From an uncultured Clostridia bacterium (GTDB lineage Bacteria > Bacillota > Clostridia > TANB77 > CAG-508), in assembly GCA_947649935.1 (NCBI GenBank), contig CANSTR010000004.1, positions 17,417-81,416 of the forward strand: 64,000 nucleotides of DNA. The letters run 5' to 3'. The translations under genes and the position numbers were made by a program. The notes beneath the pieces are model-generated. The model did not search any database and was not told the DNA's origin. It was given only the letters and a program-made list of their open reading frames with translations. Below, piece after piece: positions 19,994 through 29,296 of this stretch; within the stretch, counting starts at the first letter, position 1, and the number at the start of each line of letters is the position of its first letter.

Positions 19994-20104
19994 TATTGAT
20001 GGTGCGAAATATAATGCCCCCTATAATGGCGAAACAGAATGATAAAAAATGATAATGATGCCCACATTAAAAATATCAAAAATGCAAAAACAAGAAAGGA
20101 AAAC

Positions 20105-20782
20105 ATGGAAGCAATCAAAATAAAAGAAAAGACAATTGAATATCATTTGGAGCGAAAAAAAATCAAAAATTGTTACATAGCCATCAAAGACGGCGAAGTG
20201 ATTGTTCGTGTGCCAACGAAAACGTCGCAAGAAAGCGTTGAGCAAATGCTCTGCAAAAGAGCCAGTTGGATTTTGGAAAATGTGAGTGAACAGCGCAAAA
20301 AAGCGCCAAAGCAATACATCGATGGAGAGATTTTTAGCGTTTTGGGAAAAGATGTGATTTTGAAAATTGTATATGACAATAAGCCAAAATTCAAATTTAA
20401 GGGAAATACTTTTTGGGTGAGTTTGTTAGACAAGCAAGACGAAAATGCTTCTCAAATTGCCCAAGCATTCATCGAGCAATTTTATGCAGAATTGGCGGAA
20501 AAAGAAGTGGAAAAAGCCATGCGAAAAATGACGATGAAAGTGGGAATTGCGCCGAAATCTTATAAAATTAAAAATCTAAAAAGTACCTGGGGAAATTGCT
20601 CAACAAGTGGAAATATTACGCTTAGCAAAAATCTTGTCATGTACAGCAGACGCGCCATTGAGTATGTTTGTTTGCATGAAATTTGCCATTTGCGCCATAT
20701 GAATCATTCCAAACAATTTTGGCAAATGGTGTCAAACTATATGCCAGATTATCGATTAGCAGAACAAGAATTAAAAAAATAG
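20105..20782 (+). CDS. YgjP/SprT-like zinc metallopeptidase (DUF45)
   Basis: KSTWGNCSTSGNITLSKNL; HEICHLRHMNHSKQFW. Confidence 0.88.
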   Translation: MEAIKIKEKTIEYHLERKKIKNCYIAIKDGEVIVRVPTKTSQESVEQMLCKRASWILENVSEQRKKAPKQYIDGEIFSVLGKDVILKIVYDNKPKFKFKGNTFWVSLLDKQDENASQIAQAFIEQFYAELAEKEVEKAMRKMTMKVGIAPKSYKIKNLKSTWGNCSTSGNITLSKNLVMYSRRAIEYVCLHEICHLRHMNHSKQFWQMVSNYMPDYRLAEQELKK

Positions 20783-20870
20783 TAAAAAAGGTCGAATCTG
20801 GTATTGCAATTTTTTGAATTTATTGATAAGATAAATAGGGAATAATATTTGATAAAGGAAAATTTTTATC

Positions 20871-21557
20871 ATGATAGAATTTAGAAATGTAAGTAAATTG
20901 TATGATACAGGAACAGAAGCGGTTCATGATGCAACTTTCACGATTGACAAGGGAGAATTTGCATTTTTGGTGGGCGCGTCTGGTTCTGGTAAGTCGACTT
21001 TAATAAAATTAATCTTGAAAGAAGAGGAAGCTTCGCAAGGCAATATCATTATCAATGGAAAAGACATCACGTTTTTGAAGCCGAAACGCGTTCCTTATCT
21101 GCGTAGAAGTATGGGCGTTGTGTTTCAGGATTTTCGTTTGTTGCCTGACAAAACGGTTTACGAAAATGTTGCGTTTGCGATGTATATTGTAAAAGCAACG
21201 CCAAAGCATATTCGAAGACAAGTTCCGATGGTATTGTCATTGGTTGGGTTGAGCAACAAAGCCAAAGTGTATCCACATGAATTATCTGGTGGAGAGCAAC
21301 AAAGAGTGGCGCTTGCGCGTGCTTTAGTCAATAATCCGTCTATGATTATTGCGGACGAGCCAACGGGAAATCTAGACCCAGAAACAGCTTGGGATATCAT
21401 GAATTTGCTAAACGAAATCAATAGCAGAGGTACGACAGTTGTGATGGCAACACATGCGAAAGATATTGTGGACAAAATGAAAAAAAGAGTCATTGAAATC
21501 AACAACGGAACAATTGTAAGAGATGATAGAAAAGGTGGTTATGATAGTGGGAAGTAA
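20871..21557 (+). CDS. ftsE: Cell division ATP-binding protein FtsE
   Basis: GASGSGKSTLIKL; LSGGEQQRVALARAL; followed by ftsX. Confidence 0.94.
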   Translation: MIEFRNVSKLYDTGTEAVHDATFTIDKGEFAFLVGASGSGKSTLIKLILKEEEASQGNIIINGKDITFLKPKRVPYLRRSMGVVFQDFRLLPDKTVYENVAFAMYIVKATPKHIRRQVPMVLSLVGLSNKAKVYPHELSGGEQQRVALARALVNNPSMIIADEPTGNLDPETAWDIMNLLNEINSRGTTVVMATHAKDIVDKMKKRVIEINNGTIVRDDRKGGYDSGK

Positions 21558-22440
21558 TTATTTATTAAAAGAAGGCATCAAAAATGTCTTTAAGAATAAA
21601 AAATCAACAACAATATCACTTGTCACAATGATTTTAGCAATGTTTTTGTTTGGTGCTTTTTTTGCGATTGGTGAAAATGTGAATTATGTGTTGGAGCAAG
21701 TTCAGAAAAGTCAAGGCATGGAAGTTTTTATTGAAAACGAAGCAACAGACGAACAAATTGATGTTCTGGAACAAAGCATAAAAAGTTTGGAAGGCATTAA
21801 TACAGTTGTTTTCAAAAGTAAGCAACAAGCCTTAGATTCCATGAAAGAAAATCTAAAAGATAACCAAGAATTATTAGAAGGCTATGAAGGCGAAAATAAT
21901 ATTTTTCCAGCTTCTTTTATTGTAACATTAACGGATTTGAGTTTAGCAACTGATATTGAAGCCAGAATTAGCGCCATGGAAAACGTCAAAAAAATTACAA
22001 GCAAAGATGATACGATTAATACATTAATGAAAATCGCCAATGGAATTCGCATTGCAATGGGAGTAATTTCTATTATATTAATTGTGATTTCAGTCACAAT
22101 AATAGCGAACACCATTAGACTTACGGTACATAGCAGAAGAAAAGAAATTTCCATTATGAAATATGTCGGAGCAACCAATCGCTTTATTCGTTTACCATTT
22201 TTGATTGAAGGTATCATTATTGGTGTGGCTGCAGCAGTTATCACACTTTTAATTGTGGGTGGAATTTATGATATGATTGTGCAAAATATTGTAAGTTCCA
22301 ATGTTTTGCAAAAAATGGGAGTAACCTTATTGCAATTTACAGAAATCGTCCAAACAATCGCGATTGTGTATGGTGTTTTGGGAATTGGCGTTGGGGCAAT
22401 TGGTAGTTCGATATCCATGAAAAAATATTTGGAGGTTTAA
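21541..22440 (+). CDS. ftsX: Cell division protein FtsX
   Basis: Overlaps ftsE; SRRKEISIMKYVGATNRFIRLPFLIEG. Confidence 0.93.
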   Translation: MIVGSNYLLKEGIKNVFKNKKSTTISLVTMILAMFLFGAFFAIGENVNYVLEQVQKSQGMEVFIENEATDEQIDVLEQSIKSLEGINTVVFKSKQQALDSMKENLKDNQELLEGYEGENNIFPASFIVTLTDLSLATDIEARISAMENVKKITSKDDTINTLMKIANGIRIAMGVISIILIVISVTIIANTIRLTVHSRRKEISIMKYVGATNRFIRLPFLIEGIIIGVAAAVITLLIVGGIYDMIVQNIVSSNVLQKMGVTLLQFTEIVQTIAIVYGVLGIGVGAIGSSISMKKYLEV

Positions 22441-22446
22441 GCAAGT

Positions 22447-23648
22447 GTGAAAAAATTTATTAAAGTTAATGTCATAATTTTAGTAATATTTTTTAGTTGC
22501 GTTGTGAAAGTTTTTGCGGAAGATAGTGACAAAGTTACTGCGTTAGAAGAACAAAAACAGGAACTAGAACAGCAAAATCAGCAATCCAATGAGCAATTGC
22601 AATTTGTCAGCGAAGAATTATCCAATACAGTCGTAGAAATTGCAGAATTAACACAAAGTATTTTTGACAAACAAACAGAAATGGAACAACTAGAAGGAAA
22701 AGCAGAAATTTTAGCCCAAAGAATTGAAAAAGCAAATGAGCAGTTAAATCGTGCAACAGAGGAATATCAGAAAGAAAAAGAATTGCTAGAAAAAAGACTG
22801 GTGGCAATGTACGAAATTGGCGAAACTTCGTATTTGGATTTGTTGTTAAGTTCCAAAGGAATTTCGGATTTTCTTTCCAATTATTATTACATTTCCGAAA
22901 TTGCCACAACAGATGCCGAACTTTTAAGCATTGTAAAAGAACAAAAAGATCGCGTCGAAAATTTGATGACTAATTTGCAAGAAAATGAAAAAAGTTTAGA
23001 GGAAGCGAGATCAAATTCAGAAAAAGCTTCGATTGCCCTTTCGAATATGGTGATGATTCGAGATGAAAGATTGCAAAATTTAAGCCAAGAAGAATTGGAG
23101 TTGCAACAACAAGTGGAAGAATATCAGGCGCAAATTCAAGAAATCGAATCTGAAATTCGTTTGTTAACTATTGCAAGTGATAATTCCGAATATGTAGGAG
23201 GTTCGTTTACTTGGCCAGTTCCGGGCTATACGAGAATTAGTTCACCATTTGGCATGAGGACACACCCAATAACTGGTGTGTACAAACTTCACACAGGAAC
23301 TGACATTAGCGCGCCATTTGGTAGCACGTTTATTGCAGCAAACGATGGAGTTGTCAGCAAAGCTGGATTCAATAGAGCCTATGGAAATATGGTCATCATT
23401 GACCATGGTGGTGGGATTTCTACTTTATATGCCCATGGCTCCGAAATTTTAGTGGAAGTGCGGACAAGTTGTGAATCAGCGGAACACCAGTCCTAAAAGT
23501 AGGTTCAACCGGTTATTCAACAGGTCCACATGCGCATTTTGAAATCCGAACAAACGGACAATATGTCAATCCAATGGATTATTTGCAACAAGATAACAAT
23601 CAGGCAGAGTCTACAGAAATGGTAGAATTAAATGATACACAAGAATAA
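22447..23648 (+). CDS. EnvC-like coiled-coil M23 peptidase, with two apparent +1 frameshifts at CGG 23461-23463 and 23480-23482
   Basis: ...ILVEV[C]GQVVNQ[C][35 protein letters not shown]...; length 1202 = 3n+2. Confidence 0.92.
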
Positions 23649-23665
23649 AAATAGGAGGTTTTCTT

Positions 23666-24889
23666 ATGAAAATTAATAAATTGAAAAAAATTGAATATAT
23701 TAGTATTATAATAATGCTTGTGGTACTGTTTTCAAATGCTTTTTTCGTATATGCTGACCAAAAAACAGATTTAGCTAATGAGCAAAACGACATTGATAAA
23801 CAAATCCAAGAAACCAGCTCCGAAATTGCAGGCGTGAAATCACAGATGACAGAAGCGTTAAACCAAATCAATAATTACAATTCACAAATTGGCACATACG
23901 AAGACGAAATTTCTACACTAGATACGCAAGTCAAGACACTACAAGCACAAATTACAGAAAAAGAAACCAATATTCAAGAACAACAAAAAAAATACGATGA
24001 ACAACAAGAATTGCTAAATAAAAGATTAGTTGCCATGTATGAAAGTGGAACGACTTCCTATTTAGATATGTTGCTAAGTTCCGATGGTTTGGCTGATTTT
24101 ATTTCGAAATATTATATCATCGAGCAATTAACGCAATATGATAATGATTTGTTGCAAAGCATTCAAAACACAAAAGTCCAAATCGAAAATGAGAAAAATG
24201 CATTAGAAACCGCTAAAAGTGATGTACAGACTGCAAAAACAACAGCAGAAGGCAAACGAAATTCCTTGTCAGTGTTAGTCAATGAAAAAAATGCTTTAGT
24301 GGGCAATTTGTCAGCAGAAGAACGAGAGTTGCAACAACGATTAGAGGAATTTGAGCAAGACAAAAAGGACATTCAAAGACAATTAGCAGAAATTGCAAGA
24401 CAAGAAGAAGAGGAAAGAAGAAAAGCAGCTGAAGCAGCAGCCAAAAAAGCAGGAAAACCATTTTCAAATGATGATGTAAGTTTTACCCCAAATACAGGAG
24501 GCTTTATTTGTCCATTATCTGGTAAATCCAAAAGAAATATTACAACAGGAATGAATGGTTATCGAGGTCACACAGGTGTTGATTTTGCCTGTCCTCAGGG
24601 AACGCCAATATTAGCTGCCAAAGATGGAAAAGTCGTGATTTCTACAGCGTTAAGAAATAGTTCAGGTGGCTATCGAAGTTATGGAGAATACATATCGATT
24701 AGCCATGGCGATGGAACCATGACATTGTATGGGCATATGTCAAAAAGAGCGGTAGAAAAAAATGCACAAGTTAGTCAAGGGCAAGTGATTGGCTATGTTG
24801 GCTCAACCGGAAATTCAACCGGAAATCATTTGCATTTTGAAATTTTTGTAAGTGGAAGAAGAGTCAACCCTGCTCAATACTTACCATAA
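23666..24889 (+). CDS. Coiled-coil M23 peptidase, intact paralog
   Basis: GHTGVDFACPQGTPI...VGSTGNSTGNHLHFEI. Confidence 0.93.
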   Translation: MKINKLKKIEYISIIIMLVVLFSNAFFVYADQKTDLANEQNDIDKQIQETSSEIAGVKSQMTEALNQINNYNSQIGTYEDEISTLDTQVKTLQAQITEKETNIQEQQKKYDEQQELLNKRLVAMYESGTTSYLDMLLSSDGLADFISKYYIIEQLTQYDNDLLQSIQNTKVQIENEKNALETAKSDVQTAKTTAEGKRNSLSVLVNEKNALVGNLSAEERELQQRLEEFEQDKKDIQRQLAEIARQEEEERRKAAEAAAKKAGKPFSNDDVSFTPNTGGFICPLSGKSKRNITTGMNGYRGHTGVDFACPQGTPILAAKDGKVVISTALRNSSGGYRSYGEYISISHGDGTMTLYGHMSKRAVEKNAQVSQGQVIGYVGSTGNSTGNHLHFEIFVSGRRVNPAQYLP

Positions 24890-24913
24890 TCAAGATTTTT
24901 ATGAGGAGGAAGA

Positions 24914-26125
24914 ATGGAATCATATCAAAGAAAACAATTCATTTATAAAGGAATTTTGGCTACGATTTTCGTAGCCTGCATTACGTCTGTGATTACGTTT
25001 TATGCAACGTATCATCAAATGGGAAAAAATCGTCTTTTGGTGGCAGGAACATCCAGCGAAAATTCTGCAGAAAATATCAATGGAATAGCGACTTCCCTAA
25101 AAAATTTTCGCGAATTAATTGACGAATATTACATAGGAGATGTTGATGAACAAAAAGTCATGAACGAAACCATTAAAGGTTATATTAATGGTCTAGATGA
25201 TGAATATTCGGAATTTATGACAGCAGAAGAATGGGAAGATTACCAAGCAGACGCTTTGGGAAATTACGTTGGAATTGGCATTTATATGAGTTTGGATACA
25301 GCGGGGAATGTCGTTATTTTAGAGCCAATTGAAGGTTCACCAGCAGAAGCAGTGGGCTTGAAAACAGGTGATATTATTGTGGAAGTAGACAGCGAATCTG
25401 TTATTGGCAGTAACACCGCAGAAGTTGCTAATAAAGTAAAAGGCGAGCCAGGCACAAAAGTGAAAATGAAAGTGATACGAGATAAAGAATATCAAGATTT
25501 TGAAGTGGAAAGAAAAGAAATCAAGGTTTATCACGTCAAAAATGAAATGTTAGAAAATAAAGTTGGTTACATTAAATTATCTACATTTGACGAAGGTTGT
25601 AGCGATGAATTTAGGACTGCATTTGAAGAGTTACAAAAACAAGGTGCTCAAAAATTAGTGGTGGATTTAAGAGATAATACTGGTGGTTTAGTAGATGAAG
25701 CATTAGAAATTGCAGATATGATGATTCCGAAGGGGCAAACGATGTTGCTTACTGTGGATGCCAAAGAAAACAAAGAAGTGACGAAAGCAGAAAAAGAAGC
25801 CATTATCAATATGGATATCGTCGTTCTTGTAAATGGCTATTCAGCAAGTGCTTCTGAGATTTTGACAGGTGCGTTGAAAGACAATGGCAAAGCCAAAGTG
25901 GTTGGAACGAAAACGTATGGTAAAGGTGTGATTCAAAATGTCTTTTCATTATCCGATGGTAGTGTACTAAAGCTTACAACTGCAGAATATTTTACGCCAA
26001 ATGAGGTGAAAATCAATAAAGTAGGAATTGAGCCAGATATAGTGGTAGAGGATGTTCCAGAGGAAGAAGGAACAGAAGAAATTGACGAACAATTAAACAA
26101 AGGTTTGGAGATTTTGCAAAATTAG
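24914..26125 (+). CDS. ctpA: S41 family C-terminal processing peptidase (PDZ)
   Basis: YVGIGIYMSLD; VDLRDNTGGLVDEAL; NGYSASASEILTGALKDNGKA; TYGKGVIQ. Confidence 0.92.
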   Translation: MESYQRKQFIYKGILATIFVACITSVITFYATYHQMGKNRLLVAGTSSENSAENINGIATSLKNFRELIDEYYIGDVDEQKVMNETIKGYINGLDDEYSEFMTAEEWEDYQADALGNYVGIGIYMSLDTAGNVVILEPIEGSPAEAVGLKTGDIIVEVDSESVIGSNTAEVANKVKGEPGTKVKMKVIRDKEYQDFEVERKEIKVYHVKNEMLENKVGYIKLSTFDEGCSDEFRTAFEELQKQGAQKLVVDLRDNTGGLVDEALEIADMMIPKGQTMLLTVDAKENKEVTKAEKEAIINMDIVVLVNGYSASASEILTGALKDNGKAKVVGTKTYGKGVIQNVFSLSDGSVLKLTTAEYFTPNEVKINKVGIEPDIVVEDVPEEEGTEEIDEQLNKGLEILQN

Positions 26126-26175
26126 TGAAAAATACTTGATTTTTCCAGAATATTATGTTATAATTAAGGTATAGG

Positions 26176-26592
26176 ATGGAAAAAGAAAGGAATGTGAGAA
26201 CTAATATGGGTGCAATAACTCAAACAAAATTAGGTCAAGTGATAACGGGCGCTTTTAGTGCTTTAGTTGATATGGTTAATTTTGAAGAAATTGAAACTAT
26301 TGATGAAGCAATAGAGGTAGTTAATAGAGAGAATCCAGAAGAAGCAAAGAAAAATGAGAAAATTGCAAAAGCTCTAGAATTTCAAAGAGAATCTGCTAAA
26401 AAGCAAGAAGGAAGAGTGATGGATGTAACTCTTGCTTTTGGTGACGAAAATCCTGAGCAGAAATTAGATTATTTAAAAGTTGAATCGCAAAAAGTAGAAC
26501 CAAAAAAGATGGAAGAAAGAGAGAAAGCATATCAACAAGCTACAAAAGAGGAAAAACAGAAACAAAAAGAATTAGGCGGAGAAGATGAATAA
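26176..26592 (+). CDS. Hypothetical protein
   Basis: Complete ORF, own upstream promoter-like sequence; no family recognised. Confidence 0.5.
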   Translation: MEKERNVRTNMGAITQTKLGQVITGAFSALVDMVNFEEIETIDEAIEVVNRENPEEAKKNEKIAKALEFQRESAKKQEGRVMDVTLAFGDENPEQKLDYLKVESQKVEPKKMEEREKAYQQATKEEKQKQKELGGEDE

Positions 26593-26608
26593 AATAAAAA
26601 TTTTAGTA

Positions 26609-26647
26609 TTGACTAATTATTTATTTTATGATATAAATAATTAGTCA
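26609..26647 (+). promoter_or_regulatory. tRNA-Glu promoter inside a perfect 15-bp inverted repeat
   Basis: TTGACT 26609-26614/TATAAA 26632-26637; TGACTAATTATTTAT (26610-26624) pairs with ATAAATAATTAGTCA (26633-26647). Confidence 0.65.
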
Positions 26648-26656
26648 TTATTTAAT

Positions 26657-26731
26657 GGCCCCTTGGTCAAGCGGTTAAGACGCCACCCTCTCAAGGTGGA
26701 ATCATGGGTTCGATTCCCGTAGGGGTCACCA
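26657..26731 (+). tRNA. tRNA-Glu (CTC), CCA encoded
   Basis: Cloverleaf: CCACC CTCTCAA GGTGG anticodon arm, GGGTTCGATTCCC T-arm. Confidence 0.93.
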
Positions 26732-26789
26732 TTTAATATAGAAAAAATAGTAAAATGGCAGTTTGCTATTTTTTTTATTCATTAAAATC

Positions 26790-26893
26790 GTAGGGGCGAC
26801 TATCAGTCGACCGCTATAACCGAATTTTAAAATTTTTTTGTAAAATATGAATTTTTTCATTCATTTATAGCGGGGCTGATTGATAATCGTCCC
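26790..26893. repeat. GTAGGGGC mini-element plus a degenerate inverted copy
   Basis: gtaggggcgactatcagtcgaccgc; gcggggctgattgataatcgtccc. Confidence 0.6.
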
Positions 26894-26928
26894 ATCGATT
26901 TGAAAATCACAAAAAGAAGGAGGAAAAA

Positions 26929-28359
26929 ATGGATACAGAATCAGTAGAACCAAAAGAAGAAATTCAAAAAAACGAAAAAGTTGAAACAAAAGAAAATCCG
27001 TTAGGAACGGAAAAAGTGAGCAAATTAATCAAGCAATTTGCCATCCCATGTATCATTTCATTATTGGTAAGTTCGCTTTACAATATTGTGGACCAAATTT
27101 TTATTGGGCAGGGAGTTGGCTATTTAGGAAATGCCGCAACGAATATTGTATTCCCATTTATCGTAATCGCGATGGCATTTTCTTTCATGATAGGAGATGG
27201 TGCTTCTGCCTATTTAAGTTTGAGTTTAGGGAAAAAGGATAAAGAAAGTGCGACAAAAGGAATTGCAAATGCAATGGTAGTTTCTGCCTTTTTTGGAGTG
27301 CTATTTTTAATCCTAGGAATTGTATTTCGCGAGGGATTGCTAAAAGTGTTTGGCGTAACAGAAGCTTCGTATGAATATGCGAAAGATTACATTACCATTA
27401 TTGCTGTGGGAATGCCATTTTTCATTTTGACTAATTCGCTAAATTCTATGATAAGAGCAGATGGCTCGCCGAAATTTGCGATGATTACGATGCTTGTTGG
27501 CGCGATTTTGAATATTATTTTGGACCCAATTGCGATATTTGTATTGCATATGGGGGTCAAAGGGGCAGCGATTGCGACTGTGATTGGGCAAGTGGTATCA
27601 GGAATTGTTTCAATTTTGTACATACCAAAATTTAAGTCGATTACCTTAACCAAAGAAAGCATGAAATTGGAATTTAAGACGGTGAAGAAAATTTGTAGTT
27701 TAGGCGTTTCAAGTTTTATTACGCAAATTGCGGTGACAGTTGTCATTATTGTGATTAACCAGACTTTGACAAAATATGGTGCAGAGTCGAAATATGGAAG
27801 TGATATTCCGTTGTCAGCTTTGGGAATTGTCATGAAGGTAAATCAAATCGTGAACTCGATTGCGATTGGCTTAGCTGCTGGGGCGCAGCCAATTATTGGA
27901 TTTAACTATGGGGCTAAAAAATATGAACGTGTTTTGCAAACCTATGGATTTGCCGTCAAAGTTGGGCTTGCAGTTACGTTTGTTGGAACCATTATTTTTC
28001 AAGTGTTTCCACAAGCGATTATCAACCTTTTTGGGCAAGAAGATGAGTTGTACAATGAGTTTGCGAAAATGTCATTTCGAATTTTCTTACTATTTGTCAT
28101 GTTAAACTCTTTTCAAATTATGTCAGGTATCTTTTTCCAAGCCATTGGAAATCCTGTGAAAGCGGCGATTTTATCCTTGTCACGTCAAATTGTATTTTTG
28201 GTGCCAGCGTTATTGATTTTACCTCGATTTTTTGGCGTAAACGGAACATTGTATGCGGGACCAACAGCGGATTGTTTAGCCTTCATTTTGGCATCGACTT
28301 TGGTGATAAGAGAAGTGAAAAAATTAAAGAAAATGAGCGAAGAAAGGGAGGTAAATTAA
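26929..28359 (+). CDS. MATE family efflux transporter
   Basis: 12-TM pattern; IVDQIFIGQGVGYLGNAATNIVFP; IGFNYGAKKYERV. Confidence 0.92.
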   Translation: MDTESVEPKEEIQKNEKVETKENPLGTEKVSKLIKQFAIPCIISLLVSSLYNIVDQIFIGQGVGYLGNAATNIVFPFIVIAMAFSFMIGDGASAYLSLSLGKKDKESATKGIANAMVVSAFFGVLFLILGIVFREGLLKVFGVTEASYEYAKDYITIIAVGMPFFILTNSLNSMIRADGSPKFAMITMLVGAILNIILDPIAIFVLHMGVKGAAIATVIGQVVSGIVSILYIPKFKSITLTKESMKLEFKTVKKICSLGVSSFITQIAVTVVIIVINQTLTKYGAESKYGSDIPLSALGIVMKVNQIVNSIAIGLAAGAQPIIGFNYGAKKYERVLQTYGFAVKVGLAVTFVGTIIFQVFPQAIINLFGQEDELYNEFAKMSFRIFLLFVMLNSFQIMSGIFFQAIGNPVKAAILSLSRQIVFLVPALLILPRFFGVNGTLYAGPTADCLAFILASTLVIREVKKLKKMSEEREVN

Positions 28360-28360
28360 A

Positions 28361-28972
28361 ATGATAATTACAATTGGAAGAGAATTTGGAAGTGGCGGAA
28401 AATATATTGGTGAAAAATTGGCAGAAGAATTGCACATGAAATTTTATGACGCAGAGCTAATTGAGCGAGTTTCAAGGGAAAGAAGCATTTCACTTGAAGC
28501 GTTAAAGGAGAACGATGAAAAACATAAAAAAAGTTTTTGGTACACGCTTGCGATGGCTTCGATGTCTATGTATGATTCAGTCAATTCTTTGACGGAACTT
28601 CCAGAAGATGATAAAGTTTTTATTGAACAATCAAAAGTGATTGAGGAAATTGCGCAGGAAGATAATAGCATTATTATTGGAAGATGTTCTAATATCATTT
28701 TAAAAGACCGAAAAAATGTTGTGAATGTTTTTGTGTATGCGCAAGATGAAAAATTTAAGTTAGGCAGAAAGATGGAATTTACTGGCTTGGATGAAAAAAA
28801 AGCATTGAAATTGATGCATAAAAAAGATAAAGAAAGAGCAGCTTATTACAATTATTACACCAATAAAGTTTGGGGTGCAAGAGATGGTTATGATTTGTTG
28901 TTGGATTCTTCGAAATTGGGAATTGAAAATACCATAAAATTTATCAAAGAATTTTCTTTGATGAAGAAATAG
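28361..28972 (+). CDS. Cytidylate kinase-like family protein
   Basis: MIITIGREFGSGGKYIGEKLAEEL; IIIGRCSNIIL. Confidence 0.85.
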   Translation: MIITIGREFGSGGKYIGEKLAEELHMKFYDAELIERVSRERSISLEALKENDEKHKKSFWYTLAMASMSMYDSVNSLTELPEDDKVFIEQSKVIEEIAQEDNSIIIGRCSNIILKDRKNVVNVFVYAQDEKFKLGRKMEFTGLDEKKALKLMHKKDKERAAYYNYYTNKVWGARDGYDLLLDSSKLGIENTIKFIKEFSLMKK

Positions 28973-28989
28973 ATAAAATAAACATAAAA

Positions 28990-29096
28990 AGGGACTGTAA
29001 AAAAACTCAATGTATTGCGTGAGAAATTTTGGGCATTATCCCCAATTTCGCTCGCTCTTTTTTGAAAGTTAGAGTTTTTTTATAGCTCCTTTTTAG
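28990..29096. repeat. Large imperfect palindrome / terminator-like element; right arm is the inverted copy of 231-285
   Basis: CTGTAAAAAAACTC...GGGCATTATCCCC...AGAGTTTTTTTATAGCTCC. Confidence 0.6.
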
Positions 29097-29296
29097 TATT
29101 TATGCGACTTTCGGGAAATCCAAAAAAATTAAAAAATTTTTCAAAAAAGTCTATACAAAAAATACAAAGTGTGTTATAATAATTGACATAACAAAATGGT
29201 TTTGGTAAATTTTGGAAGAAAGGAGGGGGCCTATATTTAGCTATGTACTATAAAAAACGTATTTTGTTAGGTTAAAAATAGGAGGTAAGAAAAAAG

